NCBI GenBank assembly: GCA_017482345.1
Contig: JAFUNB010000031.1
Coordinates: 1-48,710 of the forward strand
Reading direction: 5' to 3'
Source: Oscillibacter sp.
GTDB lineage: Bacteria > Bacillota > Clostridia > Oscillospirales > Oscillospiraceae
Length of the DNA: 48,710 nt
Positions 32,251 through 41,345 of this stretch are shown here, in pieces. The position numbers and the translations under genes are program-made. The notes beneath the pieces were generated by a model. That model searched no databases, was not told the origin of the DNA, and saw nothing but the letters and a program-made list of their open reading frames with translations. Position 1 is the first letter of the stretch; each line of letters starts with the position of its first letter.

Positions 32251-33116
32251 GATACTACGGAAGCGTATACCGTCCCCCCTCTGAGGCCTATAGCCTCATC
32301 GTGCAGGTGACCTACGGCTGCAGCCACAACACCTGCGCTTTCTGCGAGATGTATAAGGAAAAGCGGTTCGCTCTGCGTCCCCTGAACGAGGTCATCGAGG
32401 ATTTCCACATGGCCCGTGCCCGCTACCGCCATGTGGACAAGATCTTCCTGGCGGACGGCGATGCGCTGGTGCGTAAGGCCGCCGACCTGTATGTGATCCT
32501 GGACACCATCCGGGAGCTGTTCCCGGAGTGCCAGCGGGTCACCAGCTACGCCTCTCCCGCCTCCATCCGCATCCGCACGGACGAGGAGCTGCAGACCTTG
32601 CGGGCCAAGGGATTGACCATGGTGTATCTGGGCCTGGAGTCCGGCTGTGACGAGGTGCTGACCTTCATGCGCAAGGGCCACACCGCCGCAGACATCGTGG
32701 CCATGGGCCAGAAGGTCCGCCGCAACGGCATTGCCTTGTCCGTCACGGCCATCACCGGCCTGGGCGGCCCCGAGCTGCTGGAGGAGCACGCCATCAAGAC
32801 GGCGGAGGCCTTCAACGCCATGAACCCCGAGTATATCGGCATGCTGACGCTGATGGTGCCCAAGGGCGTGCCCCTGTACGACTGGGTGCAGGAGGGTAAA
32901 TTCCAGCTTTTGAATCAGGCACAGGTGCTGGAGGAGACCCGCATCCTCATGGAGCACTTTGACACCCCGGGCAGCGTGTTCCGCATGAACCACGCCAGTA
33001 ACTATCTGGTGCTGAAGGGCACGCTGAATCAGGACAAGGACGCCATGCTGGCGGAGATCGCCCGTGCCGAGCGGGACTTCAGCCGCCTGCGTCCCGAGCA
33101 CTGGCGGGGCCTGTAA
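32247..33116 (+). CDS. Radical SAM protein with CX4CX2C cluster motif
   Basis: A 289-residue radical SAM protein. Its cluster motif reads C25-x4-C30-x2-C33 (YGCSHNTCAFCEMYK), one residue longer than the standard CX3CX2C. Later blocks (FLADGDAL, SYASPASI, GLTMVYLGLESGCDEVL, the NPEYIGMLTLM segment) match the Elp3/MiaB/HemN-like fold. No B12 domain is present. The reaction is unknown. The ATG overlaps the aminotransferase stop, so the two are translationally coupled. GGAGG lies about 12 bases upstream. Confidence 0.88.
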   Translation: MRYYGSVYRPPSEAYSLIVQVTYGCSHNTCAFCEMYKEKRFALRPLNEVIEDFHMARARYRHVDKIFLADGDALVRKAADLYVILDTIRELFPECQRVTSYASPASIRIRTDEELQTLRAKGLTMVYLGLESGCDEVLTFMRKGHTAADIVAMGQKVRRNGIALSVTAITGLGGPELLEEHAIKTAEAFNAMNPEYIGMLTLMVPKGVPLYDWVQEGKFQLLNQAQVLEETRILMEHFDTPGSVFRMNHASNYLVLKGTLNQDKDAMLAEIARAERDFSRLRPEHWRGL

Positions 33117-33121
33117 ACAAT

Positions 33122-33167
33122 AAAAACGCTGTACGCAGCTTGTGCAGGCTGCGTACAGCGTTTTTTT
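33122..33167. terminator. Bidirectional terminator
   Basis: An 18-bp AAAAACGCTGTACGCAGC stem with an 8-base loop and T7. Shared by the radical SAM gene and the YitT gene that ends at 33166. Confidence 0.95.
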
Positions 33168-34035
33168 AATGAGAAGCCCGTTGAAAGTTGCCCATGGTTT
33201 CGCTGATGGTGGACACATAGGCGAACGCACCGGGGAACTCTGCCAGAATCTCCTGAAAGCGCACGATCTGATGGCGGTTTACCACGCAGATGAGCAGGGA
33301 GCGGGGGGTGGCAGAGTACATGCCCTGCGCCGGAAGAACTGTGACGCCGTGGTGCAGCTCCTGCAGAAGACGGGCGGACAACGCCGCAGCATCCTGCGTG
33401 ATGACCTCAAACTTCAGTGCGGTCTTGCCGCCCTGCAGGATCATGTTGCTGATGCGGGAGGTGAGGTAGCAGTAGATCAGGCACAGAATGACAGGCTCGA
33501 ACTGATAGCCGTAGACAAAAAAGGACACGGCGGCCACGAAGGCGTTCAGCGCGAAGATACCACCCACCAGGCTGATTTCCGGACGGAGCTTATGTACCCA
33601 CGCGGCCAAGATGTCCGTTCCGCCGGTAGAGCCGTTCTGGCGGATCACACAGCCGTAAACGGCGCCGCTGACCACGCCGGCAGCCACGGGACCGAGAATG
33701 GCGGAATGACCGCTCTGATAGGCGACGGCGCTGAAGTCCACCTGCTTGAACAGCAGGGAGGCAACGGAAAAGACCAGCACGAACAGCAGGCTTTTGCGGG
33801 CGAAATCAGACGTCAGGGTTTTCCACGCCACAAGGATCAGCGGAATGTTGACGATCAAAGACATGTAGCCGATGTTAAAGCCGAACAGGTGCTGCACCAT
33901 GGTGGCGAGACCGTTGATGCCCGCGGGGGCGAAGGAATTGGGGAAGATAAAGATTTGATAGTTCAGGCTCATCAGACAGGCGAGAGCCGTGATGATCGCA
34001 TAGCTGCGAATTGTTTTCTGTCGGGATTGCTTCAT
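33166..34035 (-). CDS. YitT-family membrane protein
   Basis: A 289-residue protein with five to six N-terminal membrane helices (YAIITALACLMSLNYQIFIFPNSFAPAGINGLATM) and a cytosolic C-terminal DUF2179-like domain (KTALKFEVITQDAAALSARLLQELHHGVTVL). The family is common in Firmicutes, and its transport or structural role is unsettled. The start at 34035 has AAGGAG nine bases upstream. The frame is open further upstream, but that part is low-complexity leader. It is transcribed alone. Confidence 0.88.
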   Translation of the reverse strand: MKQSRQKTIRSYAIITALACLMSLNYQIFIFPNSFAPAGINGLATMVQHLFGFNIGYMSLIVNIPLILVAWKTLTSDFARKSLLFVLVFSVASLLFKQVDFSAVAYQSGHSAILGPVAAGVVSGAVYGCVIRQNGSTGGTDILAAWVHKLRPEISLVGGIFALNAFVAAVSFFVYGYQFEPVILCLIYCYLTSRISNMILQGGKTALKFEVITQDAAALSARLLQELHHGVTVLPAQGMYSATPRSLLICVVNRHQIVRFQEILAEFPGAFAYVSTISETMGNFQRASH

Positions 34036-34069
34036 GTGATAAGGCTCCTTTGGTTGTATTCCGCAGGCA

Positions 34070-34098
34070 AGTATAGGCGAATCATCATCGAAAAGCAA
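34070..34098 (-). promoter_or_regulatory. Promoter of the YitT gene
   Basis: Minus strand: TTGCTT (34093-34098), a 17-base spacer, TATACT (34070-34075). The region further upstream to 34230 is A/T-rich, with runs such as TTTTTTGAAAATG and ATGATGCATCAT, and no gene. Confidence 0.7.
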
Positions 34099-34237
34099 CA
34101 AAAATTGCAAAATTTTTTGAAAATGCAGGAAAACTTTCTTTTCTTGCGCGGAGTGCAGAAAAATGGGAGATTGGCGGGAAAATTCCCCAAAATGATGCAT
34201 CATTTCAAAAACTTTCATCACTTCCCGGACAAAAAAA

Positions 34238-34265
34238 TCCGCCAGCCGACAACGCGGCAGGCGGA
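34238..34265 (-). terminator. Terminator of the EamA transporter gene
   Basis: An 11-base TCCGCCAGCCG stem (one internal mismatch) with a 6-base loop, followed on the minus strand by seven T. Confidence 0.88.
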
Positions 34266-34273
34266 AAATCGGT

Positions 34274-35170
34274 TTATTCAGATTTTGCCAGCAGGAAGAT
34301 GGTGGCAGTGATGCAGAGGAAGCCGATGATGTCGGTGAGAGAGAACGTGGTTCCCAGCCAGAGGGCAGAGAAGACCGTGGCGGAGACCGGTTCGGTGGAT
34401 GCCATCATGGAGGACTTCACCGGTCCGATGTCGCGAATGCCCTGCAGAAACAGGGAGAAAGCCGCGACGGTGCCCAGCAGAATAATGGCGGCGATGGCCA
34501 GCCAGCCCTGGACAGGGAGCTTCACCGGTGAATTCCAACTGCGGGCGATCAGATTCAGCGTGATGCCGCCGACCAGCATCCCCCATCCGGTGACAACGGT
34601 CCGATCCCACTTTTCCAGGAGCCGGCGGGGAAGCAGGGTGTACAGGGTGACGGCTGCGGCGGTGATCAGACCCCACAGCAGTCCCTGGCGGGAGAGCACC
34701 ATGTGGCGGGGGTCGCCGCCGGTGGCCAGCAGAAATGTGCCGAACAGAGCCAGCAGGAGGGAGAATGTCTCCACCCGGTTGGGCCAGCGGTGCACGGTGA
34801 CACAGGTGATGAGCATAATGAAAACGAGATTCAGCGTCTGCAGCACCGTCGTCGTGGCGGCGTTGGAATAGGAGATGGCGGTCATGTAGGAGTACTGGCA
34901 CATCATCAACCCCATAATGCCGAAAGCGACCAGCAGCGCGGCGTCCTTGGGGGCTGTCCAGACGGCGAAAAACTGGTCGCGCCTGCGGCAAAAAGCCATG
35001 GCCAGCATGATGAGGCCGGCGATGGTGAGGCGGATACAGGTCAGCTGCAGAGACGTGATCTCAAAATTCGAAAAGAGGTACTGGCCGCATGTGCCGGAAA
35101 AGCCCCAGAAGACACCGCCGATGATCGTACACAGGGCGCCCCGCAGCTTGGGGGAAATGGTTGTTTTCAT
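34274..35170 (-). CDS. EamA/DMT-family transporter
   Basis: A 298-residue protein with ten predicted membrane helices in two EamA repeats. The N-terminus (LCTIIGGVFWGFSGTCGQYLF) and the second-repeat ending GPVKSSMMASTEPVSATVFSALWLGTTFSLTDIIGF are typical of drug/metabolite exporters. Substrate unknown. A modest AAGGAAAACGGA ribosome site lies upstream of ATG. It stands between two terminators. Confidence 0.9.
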   Translation of the reverse strand: MKTTISPKLRGALCTIIGGVFWGFSGTCGQYLFSNFEITSLQLTCIRLTIAGLIMLAMAFCRRRDQFFAVWTAPKDAALLVAFGIMGLMMCQYSYMTAISYSNAATTTVLQTLNLVFIMLITCVTVHRWPNRVETFSLLLALFGTFLLATGGDPRHMVLSRQGLLWGLITAAAVTLYTLLPRRLLEKWDRTVVTGWGMLVGGITLNLIARSWNSPVKLPVQGWLAIAAIILLGTVAAFSLFLQGIRDIGPVKSSMMASTEPVSATVFSALWLGTTFSLTDIIGFLCITATIFLLAKSE

Positions 35171-35192
35171 ATGGTATTCCGTTTTCCTTGTA

Positions 35193-35224
35193 AAACAGAC
35201 TCCATCAGTCGATGGAGTCTGTTT
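35193..35224 (-). terminator. Terminator of the pyr operon
   Basis: A perfect 14-bp AAACAGACTCCATC stem with an AGTC loop, just beyond the pyrI stop, T-rich on the minus strand. Confidence 0.9.
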
Positions 35225-35232
35225 GGGTTGAT

Positions 35233-35649
35233 TCAGCGCTTTTCCGTGTCGCAGTAGGCGCAGCGGTAGGTGTGCTTGCCCTCGTCGTTCAGCAGGAAGA
35301 TGGCGTCCAGCTGAGGCTCCGCCACGGTGATGCAGCGGGGGTTCTTGCAGCGGATGACATTCACCAGCTTGCGGGGCAGTTCCAGATGCTTCTTGTCCAC
35401 CAGCTTGCCGTTGCGGATGGTGTTGACGGTGATGTTGGAGTCGATATAACCCAGCACATCCAGATCCAGGTCCATGGGGGAGTCGATCTTCAGGATGTCC
35501 TTTTTGCCCATACGATTGGAGCGCACGTTTTTGATGATGGCCACGGAGCAGTCCAGCTCGCCCAGACGCAGGAGGTTATAGATCTCCATGCTCTTGCCGG
35601 CCTGAATGTGGTCCAGGACCACACCGTTCTGAATGCTGTCAATATTCAT
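35233..35649 (-). CDS. pyrI: Aspartate carbamoyltransferase regulatory subunit PyrI
   Basis: A 138-residue regulatory chain. The N-terminal nucleotide-binding domain (NGVVLDHIQAGKSMEIYNLL) is followed by a C-terminal zinc domain with CKNPRC and CAYC, giving the four Cys ligands that hold the catalytic chain. It gives allosteric control by CTP and ATP. It directly follows pyrB and is the last gene of the operon. AGGAGGGT precedes ATG. Confidence 0.97.
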   Translation of the reverse strand: MNIDSIQNGVVLDHIQAGKSMEIYNLLRLGELDCSVAIIKNVRSNRMGKKDILKIDSPMDLDLDVLGYIDSNITVNTIRNGKLVDKKHLELPRKLVNVIRCKNPRCITVAEPQLDAIFLLNDEGKHTYRCAYCDTEKR

Positions 35650-35664
35650 AGTCGATTACCCTCC

Positions 35665-36585
35665 TCAGACCTCAATGCCCAGCAGCTTCATGATCAGGGC
35701 CATGCGGATGAACTTGCCGTTCTTCACCTGCTTCCAGTAGCAGGCGCGGGGATCCTTGTCCACAGCCACGGTGATCTCGTTGACGCGGGGCAGGGGATGC
35801 AGGATGCACAGGTCGCTCTTGGCGGGCACCAGCTTGGCGGGATCCAGCACATAGGTGTCCTTCAGGCGGATGTAGTCCGCCTCGTTGAAGAAGCGCTCCT
35901 TCTGTACGCGGGTCATATACAGGATGTCCAGCTTGGGCATGGCGTCTTCCAGGCTGGAGGTCTCCTCATAGGGCAGACCCAGCTTGTCCAGCACGTTCTC
36001 CTTGATGTAGTCGGGCATCTTCAGCTCATCAGGGGAAATGAACACGAAGTGGATGCCGCTCTGACGGCTCAGGGCGTTCACCAGAGAGTGGACGGTGCGG
36101 CCGAATTTCAGGTCGCCGCAGAAGCCGATGGTGAAGTCGTTGAGACGGCCCTTCTCCCGGTGGATGGTCAGCAGGTCGGTCAGGGTCTGGGTGGGGTGGT
36201 TGTGGCCGCCATCGCCGGCATTGATGATGGGTACCTCGCTGAACTGCGCGGCGGCGTAGGGAGCGCCCTCCTTGGGATGGCGCATGGCGATAATATCAGC
36301 GTAGCAGCTGACGGTGTGGATGGTGTCACCCACGCTCTCACCCTTGGAGGTGGAGCTGGAGCTGGCCTCGGAGAAGCCCAGCACTTCGCCGCCCAGACCC
36401 AGCATGGCGGACTCGAAGCTCAGACGGGTGCGGGTAGAGGGCTCGAAAAACAGGGTTGCCAGCTGCTTGTGGGCACAGGCGTCCTGATACTTGACGGGGT
36501 TTTCAAGGATATCCTCGGCAGTGGCGATCAGAGCGTCGATCTCCTCAACAGAAAAATCGGTGATGTCGATCAGGTTTCTAGGCAT
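35665..36585 (-). CDS. pyrB: Aspartate carbamoyltransferase catalytic subunit PyrB
   Basis: A 306-residue enzyme that joins carbamoyl phosphate and aspartate, the committed step of pyrimidine synthesis. Carbamoyl phosphate-binding [15 protein letters not shown] and [12 protein letters not shown] are present. AAGGAG precedes ATG. Upstream lies a 121-base gap with a GC-rich hairpin. Confidence 0.98.
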   Translation of the reverse strand: MPRNLIDITDFSVEEIDALIATAEDILENPVKYQDACAHKQLATLFFEPSTRTRLSFESAMLGLGGEVLGFSEASSSSTSKGESVGDTIHTVSCYADIIAMRHPKEGAPYAAAQFSEVPIINAGDGGHNHPTQTLTDLLTIHREKGRLNDFTIGFCGDLKFGRTVHSLVNALSRQSGIHFVFISPDELKMPDYIKENVLDKLGLPYEETSSLEDAMPKLDILYMTRVQKERFFNEADYIRLKDTYVLDPAKLVPAKSDLCILHPLPRVNEITVAVDKDPRACYWKQVKNGKFIRMALIMKLLGIEV

Positions 36586-36618
36586 GGAATGCTCCTTTCA
36601 AGAGAACAATTTGGGGGT

Positions 36619-36642
36619 CCCCGCCGCGCCCGCGCGGTGGGG
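36619..36642 (-). other. GC-rich hairpin between pyrE and pyrB
   Basis: A 10-bp CCCCGCCGCG stem with one wobble and a 4-base loop, 34 bases before the pyrB ATG. There is no T run. It may reduce or process read-through to pyrBI. Confidence 0.45.
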
Positions 36643-36706
36643 AGGGGAGAAATGAATGGAGCGGGCGTAGCTTCCCGCATCAGCCGGAAGCGGAGCAAAG
36701 TGGAAT

Positions 36707-37348
36707 TTATTTGGACGACATCCAGCTCTCGTCAGAGGGGTTGGCGCGGAACTTCTTCAGACGGTCGATGTCCTCGGTCTTGATCTTGCCTTCCTCAGCG
36801 GCCACCTCGCACACGGCGTCGAAGTTGGACAGGCTGTAGTTGATGACGTTGGCAGCGGCCATGCGGTCCAGACCCTTCTGCATGCCATAGGTGAAGATGG
36901 ACACAACGCCCAGCACGTCGGCACCGGCCTCGCGCAGAGCCTCGACGACCTCAATGCAGCTGCCGCCGGTGGAGATCAGATCCTCCACGACGACCACCTT
37001 CTGGCCGGGCAGCAGCTTGCCCTCAATGCGGTTCTGACGGCCGTGGTCCTTGTTGCCGGAGCGGACATAGCCCATGGGCAGGCCCATCAGGTGGCCGACG
37101 ATGGCGGCGTGGGCGATGCCGGCGGTGGAGGTGCCCATCAGGACTTCCACGTTGGGGAAGTGCTTGCACACCAGATCCACCAGACCCTCCTCAACGTGGG
37201 TGCGGACCTCGGGGGCGGTCAGGGTCAGGCGGTTGTCGCAGTAGATGGGGCTCTTGATGCCGGAGGCCCAGGTAAAGGGATCATCGGGGCTCAGGAACAC
37301 GGCGCCGATGCTCAGCAGGTCGTGGGCGATGGTCTTCTGGATGCTCAT
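36707..37348 (-). CDS. pyrE: Orotate phosphoribosyltransferase PyrE
   Basis: A 213-residue enzyme that joins orotate and PRPP to give OMP. The PRPP loop is [29 protein letters not shown] is the N-terminal signature. AGGAGG precedes ATG. A 193-base gap with a palindromic element separates it from pyrF. Confidence 0.97.
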   Translation of the reverse strand: MSIQKTIAHDLLSIGAVFLSPDDPFTWASGIKSPIYCDNRLTLTAPEVRTHVEEGLVDLVCKHFPNVEVLMGTSTAGIAHAAIVGHLMGLPMGYVRSGNKDHGRQNRIEGKLLPGQKVVVVEDLISTGGSCIEVVEALREAGADVLGVVSIFTYGMQKGLDRMAAANVINYSLSNFDAVCEVAAEEGKIKTEDIDRLKKFRANPSDESWMSSK

Positions 37349-37458
37349 ATCAAAAATCCTCCTAAGAAAATATGTTTTACAGAATCATCAGGCTTTCGTT
37401 ACCGGGCAATAAAGTTGGTTGATTGCCGGGGTATAGAGCGCGATAAAAGTTCTTTTTG

Positions 37459-37543
37459 GTACTTTTTCCTTGCAAGGACGTACTCCACTAAAATTTTGCT
37501 TAGCAAAATTAAGTGTCGTTACAGTCTTTCAAGAAAAAGTATC
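37459..37543. repeat. Imperfect long palindrome between pyrF and pyrE (MITE-like)
   Basis: About 85 bases fold on a centre near 37501. The inner arms AATTTTGC and GCAAAATT are perfect around TTA. The middle arms (GTACTCCACT versus AAGTGTCGTTAC) are partial. The outer arms GGTACTTTTTCCTTGC and AAGAAAAAGTATC match with small gaps. The right end covers the pyrF stop codon. The upstream sequence AAAGTTCTTTTTGGTAC repeats the same motif. It could be a decayed mobile palindrome or an RNA structure that divides the operon. Confidence 0.6.
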
Positions 37544-38249
37544 AGGCACCGAGAAAGTCCTTCACAGCGCGGCGATAGGCAGCCACGGGATCCTCGGCCT
37601 TGGTGATGGGACGGCCCACGACGATGTAGTCGCAGCCGGACTGGCCAGCCAGAGCGGGGGTCATGATGCGCTTCTGGTCGCCCACATCGCTGTCAGCGAA
37701 GCGGATGCCGGGAGTGACGGTGACGAAGTTCTCGCCGCATTTCTCCTTGACCAGAGCGGCCTCCAGGGGAGAGCAGACCACGCCGTCCAGACCGCTGTCA
37801 GCGGCGTTCTTGGCGTAGGACATGACGGTCTCAGCCATGGGAGTCTCGATGAGCAGCTCGTTCTTCAGGGTGTCGGCGTCGGTGGAGGTCAGCTGGGTGA
37901 CGGCGATGAGGATGGGACGGGTGCCGTCCTCGCGGGTCAGACCCTCCAGAGCGCCCTTCATCATGGTAGAGGCGCCGGCGGCGTGCAGGTTGCACATGTC
38001 AACGTCCAGACGGCTGAGGACGCGCATGGCGCTCTTGACGGTGTTGGGGATGTCGTGCAGCTTCAGGTCCAGGAAGATCTTATGGCCGCGGGCCTTGATC
38101 TCACGAACCACGTCGGGACCTTCGGCGTAGAACAGCTCCATGCCGATCTTCACGAAGGGCTTCTCGCCGGCGGGGAACTGGTCCAGGAAATTCAGAGTGG
38201 CCTCCTTGGTGGGGAAGTCCAGGGCAATAATGACGTCTTTTGCGCTCAT
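37542..38249 (-). CDS. pyrF: Orotidine 5'-phosphate decarboxylase PyrF
   Basis: A 235-residue TIM-barrel enzyme that turns OMP into UMP. The catalytic Lys/Asp array appears in [14 protein letters not shown]. The N-terminal [12 protein letters not shown] matches group 1 enzymes. AAAGGA precedes ATG. The stop codon lies within the arm of the palindromic element. Confidence 0.97.
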   Translation of the reverse strand: MSAKDVIIALDFPTKEATLNFLDQFPAGEKPFVKIGMELFYAEGPDVVREIKARGHKIFLDLKLHDIPNTVKSAMRVLSRLDVDMCNLHAAGASTMMKGALEGLTREDGTRPILIAVTQLTSTDADTLKNELLIETPMAETVMSYAKNAADSGLDGVVCSPLEAALVKEKCGENFVTVTPGIRFADSDVGDQKRIMTPALAGQSGCDYIVVGRPITKAEDPVAAYRRAVKDFLGA

Positions 38250-38284
38250 ATTGTAAACAGTCCTTTCTGTATATTCAACGTATC

Positions 38285-39199
38285 TCAGCGGTGCGCCGCA
38301 CCGGTCAGCTCGGCGATGTTGGAAACGCCCAGTCTCTCGCAGACGGCGGGCAGGTTTTCCACAATGGTCTTGCAGGCGTAGGGATCCTTCAGGTTGGCAG
38401 CGCCCACCTCAACGGCGGTGGCGCCGGCCAGCATCATCTCCGCGGCGTCCTCGGCGGTAGACACGCCGCCGCAGCCGATGATGGGAATGTTCACAGCCTC
38501 GTACACGTCCCACACCATGCGCACGGCAACGGGGAACACGGCGGGGCCGGACACGCCGCCGGTGCGGTTGGCGATGATGGGCTTGCGGGTGTTCAGGTTG
38601 ATGCGCATGCCCAGCAGGGTGTTGATGAGGCAGATGCCGTCAGCGCCGGCGTCCTCGCAGGCGCGGGCGATCTCGGCGATGTCGGTGACGTTGGGGGTCA
38701 GCTTCATGAACACAGGCTTGCTGGTCACGGCCTTGACGGCCTTGGTGATCTCAGCGGCGGCGCAGGGGTCGCAGCCGAAGTTCTTGCCGCCGGCGTGGAC
38801 GTTGGGGCAGGAGATGTTCACTTCCAGGATCTTGACCTGCTCCACATCCTCCAGCTTGCGGCAGTTCTCCACATATTCCTCGATGGAGAAGCCGCCGATG
38901 TTGGCGATGACGGGGCCGGAGAAGATCTTCGCGATGTTGGGGACCTCGTTGGCGATGACGGCGTCGATGCCGGGATTCTGCAGACCCACGGCGTTCAGCA
39001 TGCCGGAGGGCATCTCGGCGATGCGGGGCTGGGGGTTGCCCAGACGGGGATCCCGGGTGGTACCCTTCCAGGAGAAGCTGCCCAGCACGTTGATGTCATA
39101 CAGCTCGGCGTACTCGCGGCCGTAGCCGAAGGTGCCGGAGGCGGGGACGATGGGGTTCTTCAGCTCCACGCCCGCCAGATTCACGCTCAGATTTACCAT
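38285..39199 (-). CDS. pyrD: Dihydroorotate dehydrogenase, type 1B catalytic subunit
   Basis: A 304-residue FMN enzyme that oxidises dihydroorotate to orotate with NAD through PyrK. The active-site Cys lies in [24 protein letters not shown] and [23 protein letters not shown] (phosphate site) are present. The start overlaps the pyrK end by seven bases, with AAGGAGGAG upstream. Confidence 0.97.
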   Translation of the reverse strand: MVNLSVNLAGVELKNPIVPASGTFGYGREYAELYDINVLGSFSWKGTTRDPRLGNPQPRIAEMPSGMLNAVGLQNPGIDAVIANEVPNIAKIFSGPVIANIGGFSIEEYVENCRKLEDVEQVKILEVNISCPNVHAGGKNFGCDPCAAAEITKAVKAVTSKPVFMKLTPNVTDIAEIARACEDAGADGICLINTLLGMRINLNTRKPIIANRTGGVSGPAVFPVAVRMVWDVYEAVNIPIIGCGGVSTAEDAAEMMLAGATAVEVGAANLKDPYACKTIVENLPAVCERLGVSNIAELTGAAHR

Positions 39200-39930
39200 A
39201 CGATCTCCTCCTTAAACAGGATGGGGCCATCCTTGCAGACCCGCTTGTAGCCATCCGTGGTGGGAATGGTGCAGCCCATGCAGGCGCCGAAGCCGCAGCC
39301 CATGCGGGCCTCGAAGCTGAACTGGCCGTCCTTCAGCTGGGGCAGGGAATGGACCGCCTTCAGCATGGGCAGGGGGCCGCAGGTGAACACATAGTCGCAC
39401 TCGGGGACAGCCTTAATGCAGTCGGTGACGAAGCCCTTGGTACCCATGCTGCCGTCCTCGGTGGCGATGAGCAGGCGGCAGCCCAGCTTCACGAACTCGT
39501 CCAGATAGTAGACGTCCCTGGCGGTGCGGAAGCCCAGCGCGATGGTGGGCTCCATGCCGGCCTCCAGCATCCGCTGGGCCAGGCCGTACAGGGGGGCGAT
39601 GCCGATGCCGCCGCCGGCCAGCACGGGATGCGCGCCGGACTTGGAGATGTCGAAGCCATTGCCCAGGCCGCTGAGCACGTCCAGCTCAGTGCCGGGCACG
39701 GAGCGGACCAGGTCCTTGGTGCCTTCACCGACGACCTTCACCAGCAGCATCAGGGCCTCGTCGGTCCAGTTGCAGATGGAGATGGGGCGGCGCAGGAAGT
39801 GGCCGGGCAGGTCCAGATTGACGAACTGGCCCGGAGCGGTGATGGCGGAGGTATCGCCGGAGAGGATCATTTCATAGGTGTCGGCAGTGAGCTGCCGGGT
39901 GTGTTCCACGGTAAAGAGAGATTTTTTCAT
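39193..39930 (-). CDS. pyrK: Dihydroorotate dehydrogenase electron-transfer subunit PyrK
   Basis: A 245-residue FAD and [2Fe-2S] subunit. The flavin motif is RRPISICNW, and the NAD site is HPVLAGGGIGIAPLYGLA. The C-terminal cluster Cys residues are in CGFGACMGC and KRVC. It passes electrons from PyrD to NAD. Three bases follow pyrC, and AGGAG precedes ATG. Confidence 0.97.
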   Translation of the reverse strand: MKKSLFTVEHTRQLTADTYEMILSGDTSAITAPGQFVNLDLPGHFLRRPISICNWTDEALMLLVKVVGEGTKDLVRSVPGTELDVLSGLGNGFDISKSGAHPVLAGGGIGIAPLYGLAQRMLEAGMEPTIALGFRTARDVYYLDEFVKLGCRLLIATEDGSMGTKGFVTDCIKAVPECDYVFTCGPLPMLKAVHSLPQLKDGQFSFEARMGCGFGACMGCTIPTTDGYKRVCKDGPILFKEEIVW

Positions 39931-39933
39931 CGG

Positions 39934-41214
39934 TTACTCCTGTTCCGCGAGATCGGCATACACGATCTCGCCATCGCAGATGGTCATGGCAATAGCGGCG
40001 CTGACGCCCCAGCCCTCAAAGGGCGTGGCGCGGCCCAGAGACTTGAAGGTGCTGCTGTCAATGGTGTGGGGACGGTTGGTGTCGATGACCGTCAGGTCGG
40101 CCACGGCGCCTTCGGCGATCTCACCGCCGGGCAGACCGAAGATCTTCCGGGGATTGACGCACAGGGCGCCCAGAATGGTCTCCAGCGGCACGATGCCGGT
40201 CTGCACCAGATTGGTGTACAGAATGGGGAAGGCGCACTCCAGACCCACGATGCCGTTGAGGCTGCCGGCCAGACCCTTGGCCTTCTCCTCAGCGGAGTGA
40301 GGGGCGTGGTCGGTGGCGATGCAGTCCACGGTGCCGTCCAGCAGACCCTCAATGAGGGCGGCGCGGTCCTCGGCAGAGCGGATGGGGGGATTCATGCGGA
40401 AACGGCCCTCGTCCAGCAAATCCTCGTCCGTCATCACCAGATAGTGGGGACCAGTCTCACAGGTGACGCTTAGGCCCTCGGCCTTGGCGGCGCGGATCAG
40501 TGCCACGGACTCCTTGGTGGAGAGGTGGCAGACGTGGTACTGGCAGCCGGTCTCCCGGATCAGAGCGATGTCCCGCTCCACCTGCTTCCACTCGCTGGCG
40601 GGATCGTTGCCCACAAGGCCATTGCGGCGGGCGAACTCGCCGTCGTGGACGGACCAGCCCTTGGCCAGCAGGCTCTCGTCCTCGCTGTGGGCCACGATGG
40701 GCTTGCCCAGCTCCTTGGCCTTCCGCATGGCGGCGCGCATCATGTCGTCGGACTGGACGCCCTTGCCGTCATCGGAGAAGCCGCACACGTCGCTGGCCAT
40801 GGCGGCCAGATCGGCCATTACTTCGCCCTTTTCACCCACGGTGATGGCGCCGTAGGGGACGACCCAGATCTTGGCGTCCTTCTCAATCAGCTCCAGCTGC
40901 TCGGCCAGATGCTCGGCGCTGTCGGGCACGGGGTTCAGGTTGGGCATGGCGCACACGGTGGTGTAACCGCCGGCAGCGGCGGCGGCAGTACCGGAGTAGA
41001 TGGTCTCCTTATAAGAAAAGCCAGGCTGACGAAGATGGACATGGACATCAACGAAACCTGGAACTACCAACTGGTCATGCAATTCAACGACAGAATAACC
41101 GTCGCGGGGGAGGGAGGGGGCAATAGAAACAATACGGCCGTCGGAAATCGCGACATCCATATTCTGGAAACGGCCGTCCATGAAAACGGCTCCGCCGGTC
41201 AGCAGCAAACTCAT
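39934..41214 (-). CDS. pyrC: Dihydroorotase PyrC
   Basis: A 426-residue zinc amidohydrolase that closes carbamoyl aspartate to dihydroorotate. The metal motif DVHVHLRQPG is near residue 60, and ATDHAPHSAEEK carries the catalytic Asp. The start at 41214 (MSLLLTGG) has GGAAGGAG upstream. An upstream in-frame ATG at 41247 is not supported. It is the first gene of the operon. Confidence 0.97.
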   Translation of the reverse strand: MSLLLTGGAVFMDGRFQNMDVAISDGRIVSIAPSLPRDGYSVVELHDQLVVPGFVDVHVHLRQPGFSYKETIYSGTAAAAAGGYTTVCAMPNLNPVPDSAEHLAEQLELIEKDAKIWVVPYGAITVGEKGEVMADLAAMASDVCGFSDDGKGVQSDDMMRAAMRKAKELGKPIVAHSEDESLLAKGWSVHDGEFARRNGLVGNDPASEWKQVERDIALIRETGCQYHVCHLSTKESVALIRAAKAEGLSVTCETGPHYLVMTDEDLLDEGRFRMNPPIRSAEDRAALIEGLLDGTVDCIATDHAPHSAEEKAKGLAGSLNGIVGLECAFPILYTNLVQTGIVPLETILGALCVNPRKIFGLPGGEIAEGAVADLTVIDTNRPHTIDSSTFKSLGRATPFEGWGVSAAIAMTICDGEIVYADLAEQE

Positions 41215-41253
41215 GATCGTTCTCCTTCCTTTTACGCTATATTTCAACTTATT

Positions 41254-41282
41254 ATACTATCCGAAAAGCCCTGCATTGTCAA
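41254..41282 (-). promoter_or_regulatory. Promoter of the pyr operon
   Basis: Minus strand: TTGACA (41277-41282), a 17-base spacer, TAGTAT (41254-41259). The leader to pyrC is short, so no PyrR-type attenuator is seen. Confidence 0.82.
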
Positions 41283-41294
41283 CGAGGAAAGCGG

Positions 41295-41335
41295 GAAAAA
41301 AGCGGCCTGCCCCCAAAAGAGCAAGCCGCTTTTTG
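41295..41335 (-). terminator. Terminator of the NifX-type gene
   Basis: AAAAAGCGGC and GCCGCTTTTT arms, with inner TGC/GCA pairing around a C/A-rich loop, directly after the gene that ends at 41346. Confidence 0.75.
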
Positions 41336-41345
41336 CATGGAAAAA

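Noticed and set aside
35212-36783. A 523-codon frame antisense to pyrI and pyrB
   Set aside because: pyrI and pyrB carry full catalytic and zinc motifs; the antisense frame has none.
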